36,336 nt of DNA. Source: Bacteroidia bacterium (GTDB lineage Bacteria; Bacteroidota; Bacteroidia; J057). The notes beneath the pieces are model-generated. The model was not told the DNA's origin, ran no database searches, and saw only the letters and a program-made list of their open reading frames with translations. The stretch spans positions 1-36,336 of the forward strand of contig JAIBAH010000037.1 of the NCBI GenBank assembly GCA_019695295.1, written 5' to 3'. A program made the translations under genes and the position numbers. Below, piece by piece: positions 26,501 to 35,538 of this stretch; positions within the stretch are counted from its first letter, which is position 1; every line of letters begins with the position of its first letter.

Positions 26501-27030
26501 GCACCTACGATTTGCAGACCGTCTCCGAGGTCGCCTTCGAGTTGCAGCCTCATTCCGGAAGTAACCGCAGTACCGGTAGCATTTCCTACTGTGATACCCC
26601 GGGTAACGCTACCGCTTTTCCTGAGTTTGTTTTCTTCCTTAAATTCTTCCCACTTAAAATACGTATCTCCCACTATCAACTGAGGTTCATCCAGAGAGTC
26701 CCTGATAATTTTTGCCTGCTTCAAGGCAATCGTATCCATAGGATTGCGGGTAAAATAACGGTAAACAACGATTACGGTATCATTGGGATAAATCGCATTT
26801 TTGACAAAAGTAATGTTGCCTTTGTCGTAATTGATGCTGTACTGAGCTTCGGGAATAATTGCGCCGTATAAACGAACTTCCTCTGAAAAAGGGACAAGAT
26901 TTCGCTGTGAAAGTATCAGGGAATTGTCTTTAACGGTAAGCGTATCGGTTTTCACAAGGCTATTCTGGCCTGTAAGAGAACCCCAACTTATCATAAAAAG
27001 AAAAAATATTCCCGCAAAATATGAGCGCAT
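23539..27030 (-). CDS. Very large outer-membrane beta-barrel-type protein, 1163 aa
   Basis: The N-terminus is a signal peptide (about 1-21, ending GSLTG). Residues about 40-120 form a beta domain (LYGAIIPEAQYSINYDKGNI, NDTVIVVYRYF). From about residue 140 the chain is a long series of amphipathic strands with aromatic girdles and short turns (GSVTRGITVGNATG, LQLEGDLGDGLQIVGAITDD, FDKVFIQLKKNGASVTVGDY), and the last residue is Phe (VQIRALF), the usual signal for barrel insertion. No TonB plug or TonB box is visible. The motif set (RGITVGN, ITDDNIPVQPDGSTQQ) is one I associate with conserved large surface or barrel proteins in this phylum, but I cannot name a function. It is encoded alone. Confidence 0.85.
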   Translation of the reverse strand: MRSYFAGIFFLFMISWGSLTGQNSLVKTDTLTVKDNSLILSQRNLVPFSEEVRLYGAIIPEAQYSINYDKGNITFVKNAIYPNDTVIVVYRYFTRNPMDTIALKQAKIIRDSLDEPQLIVGDTYFKWEEFKEENKLRKSGSVTRGITVGNATGTAVTSGMRLQLEGDLGDGLQIVGAITDDNIPVQPDGSTQQISDFDKVFIQLKKNGASVTVGDYEIQQKGSRFTDLYRNVQGVKIGYEGKKNKGFVSGAVAKGKFHSNSISGLDGVSGPYRLTGKSGEQFFTVLAGSEKVYLNGKLLVRGENYDYVIDYNTAQLTFTARNVITNISRIVVDFEYTDRYFNRSLIFAEGEQKLLNDRISLRITYSRDADNPNAPFDDKAAYFSVKDSLALYGDTPDGVVYTSGIIKDSAFNRLQAFYYRNDTLINGINYERYIHTTDSLQAKYKIYFSYTGPGKGFYKRDASGFNQYVFEWSPPDINGNPTGDYSPVKPWILPKLLQVAGLQSSFDITPKMKFYAEQAYSINDQNRLSSLSDEDNGAIASLTGLKWDKVALKDSVFFSADLSHSLVQEKYQNLDRIYKAEYGRIWNFNDLSDKRYNENIFMAKTQWEWKRKLKINTENGVRLTGEGRTAIRQVYAITSSMKKAIQGNYTFTHIIAREDNLKRLSYWQRHEGDVFYQKPLWKAGTEIWIENKKENIADSVAVGTFQFWDIKPYFRTPDDKKLQMDISLNYRYDKEFYQSLFRNKSSATTQFYKIIYAPSEHFRIQNITTFRSLNLLDTTFRKTGLNDNRVVNTNLQLTGSSTNRMIYANLIYEITSEQIAQRDIKFLRVNPGQGEYQWIDYNQDNIQSINEFVISNNPLTADFIRTVLPTQRFVPTTRPALQGNIRLDFKKIYPKSKNPWKETLRNFKSFTNVRITQSKERENSLSAYLVRFNESPSDTALIDMSYNFRQEFLFFQNSTTGDFKFAYQNNRTKQFLSTGAETRAARFWTLAQRLSVGSDKSLELETGFGKRFSYARNFPTRNYDVRYIETYPHINWQASRKLRFTAGYQYKYKKNINDSSFVNSRVSYHKLTAENRWNLKERNNLNVKLDLIGIRQRNTGDGPNFTANYELLESLNPGINAVWQVFLTYYIFKDMELGITYEGRAPASAPVIHTGRVQIRALF

Positions 27031-27336
27031 CCGGACGTTTCTGTTTTTTTCGTGACTCTAAGAGAATGTAAAGATAACGAAAATTAGGACAAAAGGGCTT
27101 AAGAGAAAAATATTGCCTTATTTTTATACTATCCGCTTTATTTTTCAGGGGGAAGTTTTTTACACGGTTCTGGTCTGATAAAGCACGAAAATAAAATATT
27201 CATCCCCATACTATCTGTTCTGGAGCTACTGATAAAAATAATATTTCTTTTTTTAGTAATTTTGTAGTGTGAATCTGCAGAACGATTGAGCGGCAGATTC
27301 GTTTATCCCTTTTAATTCATCATCAATTTAAATTTT
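27031..27336. other. Divergent intergenic region between the barrel gene and the DUF4476 gene
   Basis: This 306-bp AT-rich region separates two genes read outward. It contains the -7 box for the rightward gene at 27257. For the leftward gene I see only weak partial matches (TATCTTTAC near 27075). No ORF, RNA gene or repeat is apparent. Confidence 0.5.
27257..27264 (+). promoter_or_regulatory. -7 promoter box TAATTTTG for the DUF4476 gene
   Basis: An exact TAnnTTTG match lies 72 bp before the ATG at 27337. No TTG is visible at the -33 position. Confidence 0.4.
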
Positions 27337-27951
27337 ATGAAAAAAATTACATCTGTTTTAGTTTTATCTTTGTTTCTGAGCCTTGGAGCAAAAGCACAAA
27401 TCAATATGGGCATTAATATTCAGGAGAATCCGGACGGCAGCGTCAATATGGATATGCAAATGGATACCCCTGAAGGAAGCATCAGAAGTTCCCAAAGTGC
27501 GGGAATGAACGGCGTACAGCAAAATGTAAATATTCAGGAGAGCAGCAGTTCCAGCACTCAGATTCAACAGGAAGTATGGAATCCTGCTCCTCAACCCAGA
27601 ACGAGCCAGCCGGCACCGCAGCCCGGATTTCAGCAACAGCAACCCGTTCCTCAGCGCTGTATGTATGCGATGAGCCCTTACGATTTTCAGCAGGCAAAGC
27701 AAAGTATTGGTAAACAAACCTTTGAAGATACAAAAATCCAGGTTGTAAAGCAGGTAGCCGGGGCAAACTGCCTTTCAACAGCTCAGGTTAAAGATCTTTT
27801 GCAGTTATTTACTTTCGAAGAAAATAAACTGGATCTGGCAAAAGCACTTTATGGTGTAGTCGTGGACAAAAACAATTATTATCTTGTCAATGACGTATTT
27901 ACCTACAGCAGTTCTGTAGATGAGCTGAATGATTTTCTGATGGGGAAATAA
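27337..27951 (+). CDS. Secreted DUF4476-domain protein
   Basis: The 204-aa product has a signal peptide (1-21, ending GAKAQ). Residues about 22-110 are low complexity, rich in Asn, Ser, Gln and Pro (SSSSTQIQQE, PAPQPRTSQPAPQPGFQQQQ split here). Residues about 113-203 match DUF4476: FQQAKQSIGKQTFEDTKIQ, ANCLSTAQVKDLLQLFTFEE, KLDLAKALYGVVVDKNNYYL. The domain is helical and common in Bacteroidota secreted proteins; its function is not established. The domain resembles a repeat in which polar residues after FE(D/E)xK and LxLAK alternate. It has a promoter box and a strong 15-bp hairpin terminator shared with the convergent kinase gene. Confidence 0.9.
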   Translation: MKKITSVLVLSLFLSLGAKAQINMGINIQENPDGSVNMDMQMDTPEGSIRSSQSAGMNGVQQNVNIQESSSSSTQIQQEVWNPAPQPRTSQPAPQPGFQQQQPVPQRCMYAMSPYDFQQAKQSIGKQTFEDTKIQVVKQVAGANCLSTAQVKDLLQLFTFEENKLDLAKALYGVVVDKNNYYLVNDVFTYSSSVDELNDFLMGK

Positions 27952-27969
27952 ATCTCTCAGGAAGACAAA

Positions 27970-28008
27970 TCAATGCCGGAGCAATTGTATTTTTTGCTCC
28001 GGCATTGA
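27970..28008. terminator. Strong bidirectional hairpin between the DUF4476 and hybrid kinase genes
   Basis: TCAATGCCGGAGCAA (27970-27984) and TTGCTCCGGCATTGA (27994-28008) are exact reverse complements, a 15-bp stem with a 9-nt loop. The two genes converge on it. The downstream T run is short (TTATTTAT), so it may act as an RNA-stabilising hairpin as well as a terminator. Confidence 0.8.
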
Positions 28009-28022
28009 TTATTTATATCCGT

Positions 28023-30086
28023 TTACAGCAGCACTTCTTTTTGTAATTCGGCTTCCAGCTCAGCACCTACAACCTGAATCACCTGTTTGATTTTTTCGAT
28101 ATAGGCCGGCAACTCATCCAGATTTATACCTTTATCCGCATACCTTTCAACCAGCCTGATTTCATTTTGAATTTGCTCAAGACATAATAAATCAATAGAA
28201 GGCTTAATCTGATGTGCAATAGAACGCACCCGCTGAAGATTGCCATTCCTGAAATTTTCAGCGATTTCGTTTACCGCGTCCGGGGTTTGCTCCAGAAAAA
28301 GCCTTAGCATTTTTCGTACAAACTGCTCATTGCCGTGAGAATATTCTTTTAGTTTGGTTAAGTTATAAAGCGGACTGGCCAGCATAGAAACAGTAAGTTC
28401 CGACGAAACCGGAAGATTTTTTTCCAACAGCAGGCGTTCTTCCTGATATTTTGCCCTGTCTTCCGGATTTCCGAGCAGTTTTGACAGAGTTTCAAATAAT
28501 GCAACTTCTTCAAAAGGCTTGGTCAGATAGGCATCCATTCCCGCATTCAGAAATTTTTCTTTGTCTCCAATAATGGCATTTGCGGTAAGGGCTACTATCG
28601 GAATATCCGATTTCAATTCGTCCCTGATGATTCTTGCAGCCTCAACGCCCCCCATTTTAGGCATCTGAATATCCATAATTACGATATCATACACCTCTTT
28701 TTTCAACATTTTTACGGCATCCAGTCCGTTCTGTGCGATATGTACCTCCATTTGCCAGCTTTCAAGAATTGCTGTAGCCAGAATCTGGTTCCATTTATTG
28801 TCTTCGACCATCAAAATCCGGGTTCCTCTTAAACTCATATATTCCGGTTTCTGATTATTTTTGACGGGCAAATCCTGAGGAGTGCCTTTGGGATAACAGA
28901 TACAGAAAGTAAAGATTGTACCTTTTCCTTTCTCGCTTTCTACCTCTATTGTTCCATTCATTCTTTCTACAAGCTGTTTGGTAATGGAGAGTCCCAGCCC
29001 TGTGCCTCCGAAATTCCGGGTTGTGCTTGTATCTTCCTGAATAAAGCTATCAAAAATCACGGAAAGTTTATCTTTATCTATACCGATACCTGTATCTGAG
29101 ATTTTACACTCGATACAATTGGTAGTATCTGTACTTTCTTTCAGTACACAGTTTACCTCAACACTCCCCTGATTGGTAAATTTAATCGCATTACTAATCA
29201 GATTCAGAAAAATCTGTTCGAGCCTGACAGGGTCCCCAATCAGGATTTTTTCTATGCCGGCATCAATACTGTACCCAAGAGAGACACTTTTGGAAGCAGC
29301 CAGATAAGACAGAGACTGAATTGCATCCGAGACTACTTTTTGAAAATCAAATCCAATATTTTCAAACACTAATTTTCCGGCCTCTATTTTGGACATATCC
29401 AGAATATCATTGATAATCGCCAGCAGGTGCTCGGAAGAAACCCTGATGGCTTCGAGATAGGATTTTTGTTTTCCGGAAAGTCTTGTTTTTTCGAGCAGGC
29501 CGGCCATTCCCAGAATTGCATTCATGGGAGTCCGGATTTCGTGGCTCATATTCGCCAGAAAAACCTCCCGGGATTTGGCGGAGTTTTCCGCTCTGACCTG
29601 TGCTTCGCGGATTTCATTTTCGTATTTTTTCTGACCCGTTACATTAATAAACTGCCACATATATCCATAAAAACACCCTTCCCGGAAAAGCGGGATTTGT
29701 TTACATTCCAGAAATTCGCTATTGCGGGACTCCATCAGAAAATGATGTACCATTGTAGTATGTGCAGGGGCCTCCCTCCATTGTCCCAGAAAAAGGTCTT
29801 TATCCCGAAAAGTATCTGCTATTTGATTCAGGAGAACTACAGCATCAGTATCCGGCAGATTATTTTCCGAAAATTCAAACAACTCAAAAGCATGGTGATT
29901 GACAAAAATAGTTTTACGGAAAGCGTCTGAAACAACCACCGCAAAATCCAGATGTTCAAGGATAACCGGTAATCCACTCCATTCGCCGGAGGAATCATTC
30001 AAAGAAGAGAAAGCTGGCTGAGAGGAAATATTCAAGTTCATTAAAGAAGGCTGACGATTAATATTGAGAAAAAAGGAAGTAATCAT
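28023..30086 (-). CDS. Soluble hybrid histidine kinase with PAS, REC and HPt domains
   Basis: From ATG at 30086 the product has 687 aa and no membrane segment. Domains in order: PAS-like sensor (about 43-150, [20 protein letters not shown]), HisKA with the phospho-acceptor His182 in [13 protein letters not shown], HATPase (N box NAIKFTN, G1 DTGIGI, G2 GGTGLGLSI), a receiver domain (about 423-540, MVEDNKWNQ, phospho-acceptor Asp472 in [12 protein letters not shown], Lys in TKPF), and a C-terminal HPt domain with His625 in IAHQIKPS. It therefore contains a complete His-Asp-His phosphorelay, but no output domain; the final response regulator must lie elsewhere. The -7 box at 30105 supports the 30086 start. 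The signal sensed is unknown, although a cytosolic PAS suggests an internal or redox cue. Confidence 0.93.
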   Translation of the reverse strand: MITSFFLNINRQPSLMNLNISSQPAFSSLNDSSGEWSGLPVILEHLDFAVVVSDAFRKTIFVNHHAFELFEFSENNLPDTDAVVLLNQIADTFRDKDLFLGQWREAPAHTTMVHHFLMESRNSEFLECKQIPLFREGCFYGYMWQFINVTGQKKYENEIREAQVRAENSAKSREVFLANMSHEIRTPMNAILGMAGLLEKTRLSGKQKSYLEAIRVSSEHLLAIINDILDMSKIEAGKLVFENIGFDFQKVVSDAIQSLSYLAASKSVSLGYSIDAGIEKILIGDPVRLEQIFLNLISNAIKFTNQGSVEVNCVLKESTDTTNCIECKISDTGIGIDKDKLSVIFDSFIQEDTSTTRNFGGTGLGLSITKQLVERMNGTIEVESEKGKGTIFTFCICYPKGTPQDLPVKNNQKPEYMSLRGTRILMVEDNKWNQILATAILESWQMEVHIAQNGLDAVKMLKKEVYDIVIMDIQMPKMGGVEAARIIRDELKSDIPIVALTANAIIGDKEKFLNAGMDAYLTKPFEEVALFETLSKLLGNPEDRAKYQEERLLLEKNLPVSSELTVSMLASPLYNLTKLKEYSHGNEQFVRKMLRLFLEQTPDAVNEIAENFRNGNLQRVRSIAHQIKPSIDLLCLEQIQNEIRLVERYADKGINLDELPAYIEKIKQVIQVVGAELEAELQKEVLL

Positions 30087-30104
30087 TCCCAATCATAGAC
30101 TTAT

Positions 30105-30112
30105 CAAAAATA
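30105..30112 (-). promoter_or_regulatory. -7 promoter box TATTTTTG for the hybrid kinase gene
   Basis: The minus strand reads TATTTTTG, an exact TAnnTTTG match, ending 19 nt before the ATG at 30086. It would give a leader of about 15 nt. No TTG is found at the usual -33 spacing. Confidence 0.4.
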
Positions 30113-30208
30113 ATGCCTGAACCTCCAGTCAGAAAAAAAGCGTCAAAAAAAGAAGGTTTTCTCCAGAAATCTGCTTAAAACAGGGAGAATAATACCGCTT
30201 ATAAATGC

Positions 30209-30239
30209 CAAAAACGGCAAAGAGTCTTCGCCGTTTTTG
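30209..30239 (-). terminator. Intrinsic terminator of gap
   Basis: CAAAAACGGC (30209-30218) and GCCGTTTTTG (30230-30239) are a perfect 10-bp stem with an 11-nt loop, 20 bp after the gap stop and with a T run on the minus strand. Confidence 0.85.
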
Positions 30240-30259
30240 TGTATTATTTTCTGATAGAA

Positions 30260-31633
<1,374 letters not shown>

Positions 31634-34600
31634 TTAACCGACTTCCGTAGAGCGGGGGAAAACGATATAGAAAGTAGTACCTTCGCCTTCAATCGTATCA
31701 AGCCTGATTTCACCCTGAGAAGCCTCAATGATTCTTTTCACCATAGCAAGTCCGAGGCCCATGCCGGAAGATTTGGTTGAGAAATTAGGTTCAAAAGCTC
31801 TTTTCTGTACCTCTTCTGTCATACCACAACCGTTGTCTTTTATAGTAATGATCGCCTTGTCATTGATAATATGTAGTTTGATTTCCACGAAACCATTTTT
31901 ATTTTCTTTATTATCAATTGCCTGAATGGCGTTTTTACACAAATTGATAAAAACCCTTAAGATTTGGTCCTTATCTGCATAAATCACGAAATTTTCTTCA
32001 GGTAGCAAAACACTGAGCACAATATTTTCGTCCTGATGAGTATATAGCGTAACAATTTCAGTCAGAATATCATTGAGGACAATATTTTGCCTGTGGGCTT
32101 CGGGCATAGTAGCAAACTCAGAGAAATTATCTGCAATCCGGGTAAGCGTATCAATCTGACTCAAAATGGTCTGAGTAACCTTCTGGAACATTTTTTCGAT
32201 ATTCGGATGTTTATCGCCCCAGGCTTTTATGAGATGCTGTACACTTAACTTGATGGGCGTAAGCGGATTTTTAATTTCATGCGCCACCTGTCTTGCCATT
32301 TGTCTCCAAGCCAGGTCCCGCTCGGTCTGTGCGAGCTGTTTTTCAGACTCTTTGAGTTTATTCAGCATTGAATTATAGGACTTTACGATAGCCCCGATTT
32401 CATCATTGCCGGAATATTCCATTGGTTCATTGGCAATCCCGAACTTAGTGGTAGAGATTTTGTTTTGAAGTTCTTTCAGGGGTGAAGTCAGATACCGTGA
32501 AATATAAATCGTAATGAGTGCGATAAAAATAATGAAGAGCATTACAATACTAATGATAAAGCCCAGCAGGTTGGTGATTTTTCTGTTCAGTTCCTCTGTA
32601 CGGTCAAAGTACGGAACATTGAGAAACAACGTAGTGTAAGGTTGGGTTGATTCCGAAAGTCCCAGCTCCGACTTACGGTTATCAATTCTCACTGTTTTAT
32701 ATGCAGACAAAAACTCAATATTGGCATTTTTTTCTTTGATAAAAGCCTCGGACATTCCTTTCTTTTTCAATATATCAAATGCGTTGTAATCCATCAGGCC
32801 TGAGGTGAAGTTGTCGTCTTTCATGAGATTCTGAGTAGAAAGAACCAATTCGCCCTTATTATTGAACACATTGATATCCATATTCTGCTTTTCACTCAGC
32901 TCCCGCTTCAGGTTAAAACTAAGCGCAGCGACAGGCAACTTGGCTATAGAATCTTCCTCAGATAAATCCTCTGTTTTGGAGTAAGCTACAAGTCCCTCCG
33001 CCATATTGATAACGATATTATTCAAGTCGCTCAGTTCATCGTGGATGGTATTTTGGTTTTCGACGACAAAGCGTTCCTTAATGGTAAACAAAAGGAAAAC
33101 AGAAACGGAGGTCAAAATAAAAACGCTCAGAACCAGTAATAATACCTGAAACCGGAACTGAAAAGTATAGATATTTACAGGTATTTGGGAGGTGAACAGC
33201 CATGTCAGGAGAAAAACGATGAGAAATATGACCAGTGTTCCTACTGAAAGGAAAAAGAAAATAAGGGAAAGCGTATTGGTATAATCTGTCCAACCTATTG
33301 AATTATAACGGATTACGACCGCTTTATTACTCCCAAAAGCCTGAATAAGGTCTCTTTTCCCTTCATCTTGACTAATCGTTTGCTGTACTATCAGGGAATC
33401 GTTTGTCCTGTTTCGGGTAATAATCTCCTGAGGAAAAAGGCTGTTACCGGAGCTTGATTTCAGAAAATCATTTTCATATATAGCGAGGTCAAAATCTCTG
33501 AGCATCTCAGAAAACCGGGCATTTTCAGTATTTTGCAGAAAATACGGATATACTCCGTTTAGCTTCAGTTTTGATGGGTAAATTTGTACGTGGAGTAATA
33601 TAGAATCATTGTTTTTCAGTTTTATGATAGGAGTTCCTACATAGATATCTTCCTGATCTTCCGCAACGCCCTTATAAAACCGCGTTTCAATCTCTTCTCC
33701 CAAAGATTCCTGCTTTATAAAGCCTGTGGGCGTTTCAGCTGAATTGCTGTTCGTTTTGGTTTCAGAAACAAGCCTTTTGCCTTCTGGTGTAAAAAGAAAT
33801 AGCTTTAGTTTTTCATTTTTGAAATATCTTTTGAAATATTTTTCCTGAAGAAAATTAATGAAAACATTTTTGTTGTCTTTAAATTCTTCATACTTCTCCC
33901 GGATTACCGTACTGTCACCGTCAAGCTGAAAAATAGCCTGGTCATAGCTCTGATAGATTTTATTATCCTGTTCGCTAAACATTTTTTCGGCAAAGGAAGC
34001 GACCATTTTTTGTTTTTTATTAAAGTTGTATTCTACAATATGTGTACACAACAAAATCGAAAACGAACCTATCAGAATGATATAATTTACCAGGTCATAT
34101 TCCATTAATTGCCTGTTGGGTACGAGGTAGATGATTATCATCCAGAGGGTGATAATCATAAAGATGGAAAACTTATTAATCAACTCAATATCCGGAAAGG
34201 AAAGGACGATAAATGCGACAATGATTAACTCAAGGAGAAAATAAAACAGCTTATTACTCCGGTAACTAACAAACATAGTAATAAACCGCAGAAAAGGAAT
34301 ACTCAAAAAATAAACCCCCAGCAGCAGCAACCCGATTCCCCCCAGCAAAACCTGTGCATAGATATTTCGGCTAAATTCAAGAATGTTTGAAAAATCTATC
34401 TTCAACTGGGAATTGGAAAGAATCTGGCGGGTAATATCCACAAATACGAGAATCATCCCGGCGATAATTATCAAATTAATAATGGTAATGATAAATGCCA
34501 GAACCGGATAAGGCTGAGTAACCTTAAAAAGGTAGGTTGCCAGCTTACGCAATACTTCTCTGTAGATTATATAGGAAAGCAGATTAAACAACAAAATATT

Positions 34601-35473
34601 TACCAAAAGGTCACCCAATGAAGGAACGAGCCAGTGAAAGGCCAGAGTTTCGGCTGAAAAAAGGTATATCTTACTGTATTCATAGGGAAAGTTATAGTAT
34701 GACATTATTAACCTTAGGATTAAAATCGCAGCCAGTAATAAAATATTACTGACTCTGTTGCTGAAATTAAACCGGTTTCTAAAATAATAAAAACCTCCAG
34801 CCAACAGTAAAAAAATACCGGACAGGCCTATAAGAATAAACGCAATACGAAAAGGGAGTCTTAAAATATCTGTATTAAACTGTGAAATATAAAAAACAGG
34901 CGTTCCGTTTTTTCTGATTGTAAGATAGTCCTTCTCCTGACCTTTTGCAGGTTTCTTTACCGTTACGTCCAGCGATTTCAGCCTGTCATTGTCTTTCAAT
35001 ACGTAACTTCCTGCAAAATTATATTCCGGAAGGCTGGTACTTGCGACCCTGTACCGGATTTTAAGGGGAATCAGCCGGTATTTTTTTTGCTTCGGAAAAG
35101 GTATTATATAATAACTCTTCATCGAAAACTCATGATACCCCTCCTGAATACCAGGAATGTCTTTTTTTATTTCCTCCTTATCGGGAAGATAATTATTCCC
35201 TTTCCAGAAAACAACATTATTGACGGAATCAAAAACGACTTCCGCCACAGGAATACCACCTTCACTGACTGCGGCAGTATCAATCAATCTATTAAAATCC
35301 TTCTGGATTCTGGACTCAGCCATTCTGCTGAAATAGGCATTGCTGATATTCGACTCAATGATTCCGCCCAGTGCAGCAATTACAAGTAGTGTCACCCCGG
35401 CCCAAAAAGTGATTCCTTCTTTGGCGTTCTTCAAATACAGAATTATTTTGGCTGAATTTACTTCTCCCATCAT
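31634..35473 (-). CDS. Very large NtrY-like membrane histidine kinase, about 12 membrane helices
   Basis: From ATG at 35473 the product has 1279 aa (numbers below count two more residues). Predicted helices: 24-42, 208-230, 244-262, 285-308, 325-348, 376-396, 408-428, 435-453, 463-480, 737-763, 777-800 and 970-993. They leave three large extracytoplasmic regions (43-207, 481-736, 801-969) and the alternation is consistent. A HAMP linker (about 994-1047) precedes HisKA with His1067 in RQVAHEIKNPLTPIK, and HATPase motifs NLCKNAIQA, DNGCGM, and SSGMGLGLAMVKRI. The kinase core resembles NtrY, but the sensory part is far larger than in classical NtrY (about 750 aa). No response regulator is adjacent. 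The stimulus is unknown; extracytoplasmic domains suggest an envelope or extracellular signal. Confidence 0.92.
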   Translation of the reverse strand: MMGEVNSAKIILYLKNAKEGITFWAGVTLLVIAALGGIIESNISNAYFSRMAESRIQKDFNRLIDTAAVSEGGIPVAEVVFDSVNNVVFWKGNNYLPDKEEIKKDIPGIQEGYHEFSMKSYYIIPFPKQKKYRLIPLKIRYRVASTSLPEYNFAGSYVLKDNDRLKSLDVTVKKPAKGQEKDYLTIRKNGTPVFYISQFNTDILRLPFRIAFILIGLSGIFLLLAGGFYYFRNRFNFSNRVSNILLLAAILILRLIMSYYNFPYEYSKIYLFSAETLAFHWLVPSLGDLLVNILLFNLLSYIIYREVLRKLATYLFKVTQPYPVLAFIITIINLIIIAGMILVFVDITRQILSNSQLKIDFSNILEFSRNIYAQVLLGGIGLLLLGVYFLSIPFLRFITMFVSYRSNKLFYFLLELIIVAFIVLSFPDIELINKFSIFMIITLWMIIIYLVPNRQLMEYDLVNYIILIGSFSILLCTHIVEYNFNKKQKMVASFAEKMFSEQDNKIYQSYDQAIFQLDGDSTVIREKYEEFKDNKNVFINFLQEKYFKRYFKNEKLKLFLFTPEGKRLVSETKTNSNSAETPTGFIKQESLGEEIETRFYKGVAEDQEDIYVGTPIIKLKNNDSILLHVQIYPSKLKLNGVYPYFLQNTENARFSEMLRDFDLAIYENDFLKSSSGNSLFPQEIITRNRTNDSLIVQQTISQDEGKRDLIQAFGSNKAVVIRYNSIGWTDYTNTLSLIFFFLSVGTLVIFLIVFLLTWLFTSQIPVNIYTFQFRFQVLLLVLSVFILTSVSVFLLFTIKERFVVENQNTIHDELSDLNNIVINMAEGLVAYSKTEDLSEEDSIAKLPVAALSFNLKRELSEKQNMDINVFNNKGELVLSTQNLMKDDNFTSGLMDYNAFDILKKKGMSEAFIKEKNANIEFLSAYKTVRIDNRKSELGLSESTQPYTTLFLNVPYFDRTEELNRKITNLLGFIISIVMLFIIFIALITIYISRYLTSPLKELQNKISTTKFGIANEPMEYSGNDEIGAIVKSYNSMLNKLKESEKQLAQTERDLAWRQMARQVAHEIKNPLTPIKLSVQHLIKAWGDKHPNIEKMFQKVTQTILSQIDTLTRIADNFSEFATMPEAHRQNIVLNDILTEIVTLYTHQDENIVLSVLLPEENFVIYADKDQILRVFINLCKNAIQAIDNKENKNGFVEIKLHIINDKAIITIKDNGCGMTEEVQKRAFEPNFSTKSSGMGLGLAMVKRIIEASQGEIRLDTIEGEGTTFYIVFPRSTEVG

Positions 35474-35476
35474 CTG

Positions 35477-35505
35477 CAAATATAGATATTTATTTTATTT
35501 CTCAA
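35477..35505 (-). promoter_or_regulatory. Promoter (TTG-N18-TATATTTG) at the start codon of the large kinase
   Basis: On the minus strand TTG (35505-35503) is followed after 18 nt by TATATTTG (35484-35477), a good match to the Bacteroidota consensus. Only three nucleotides (CAG) separate the box from the ATG at 35473, so transcription would begin at or within a few bases of the start codon. Confidence 0.6.
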
Positions 35506-35538
35506 AAAATTCCGGTTAAAATTAATAATTTACTCCAC

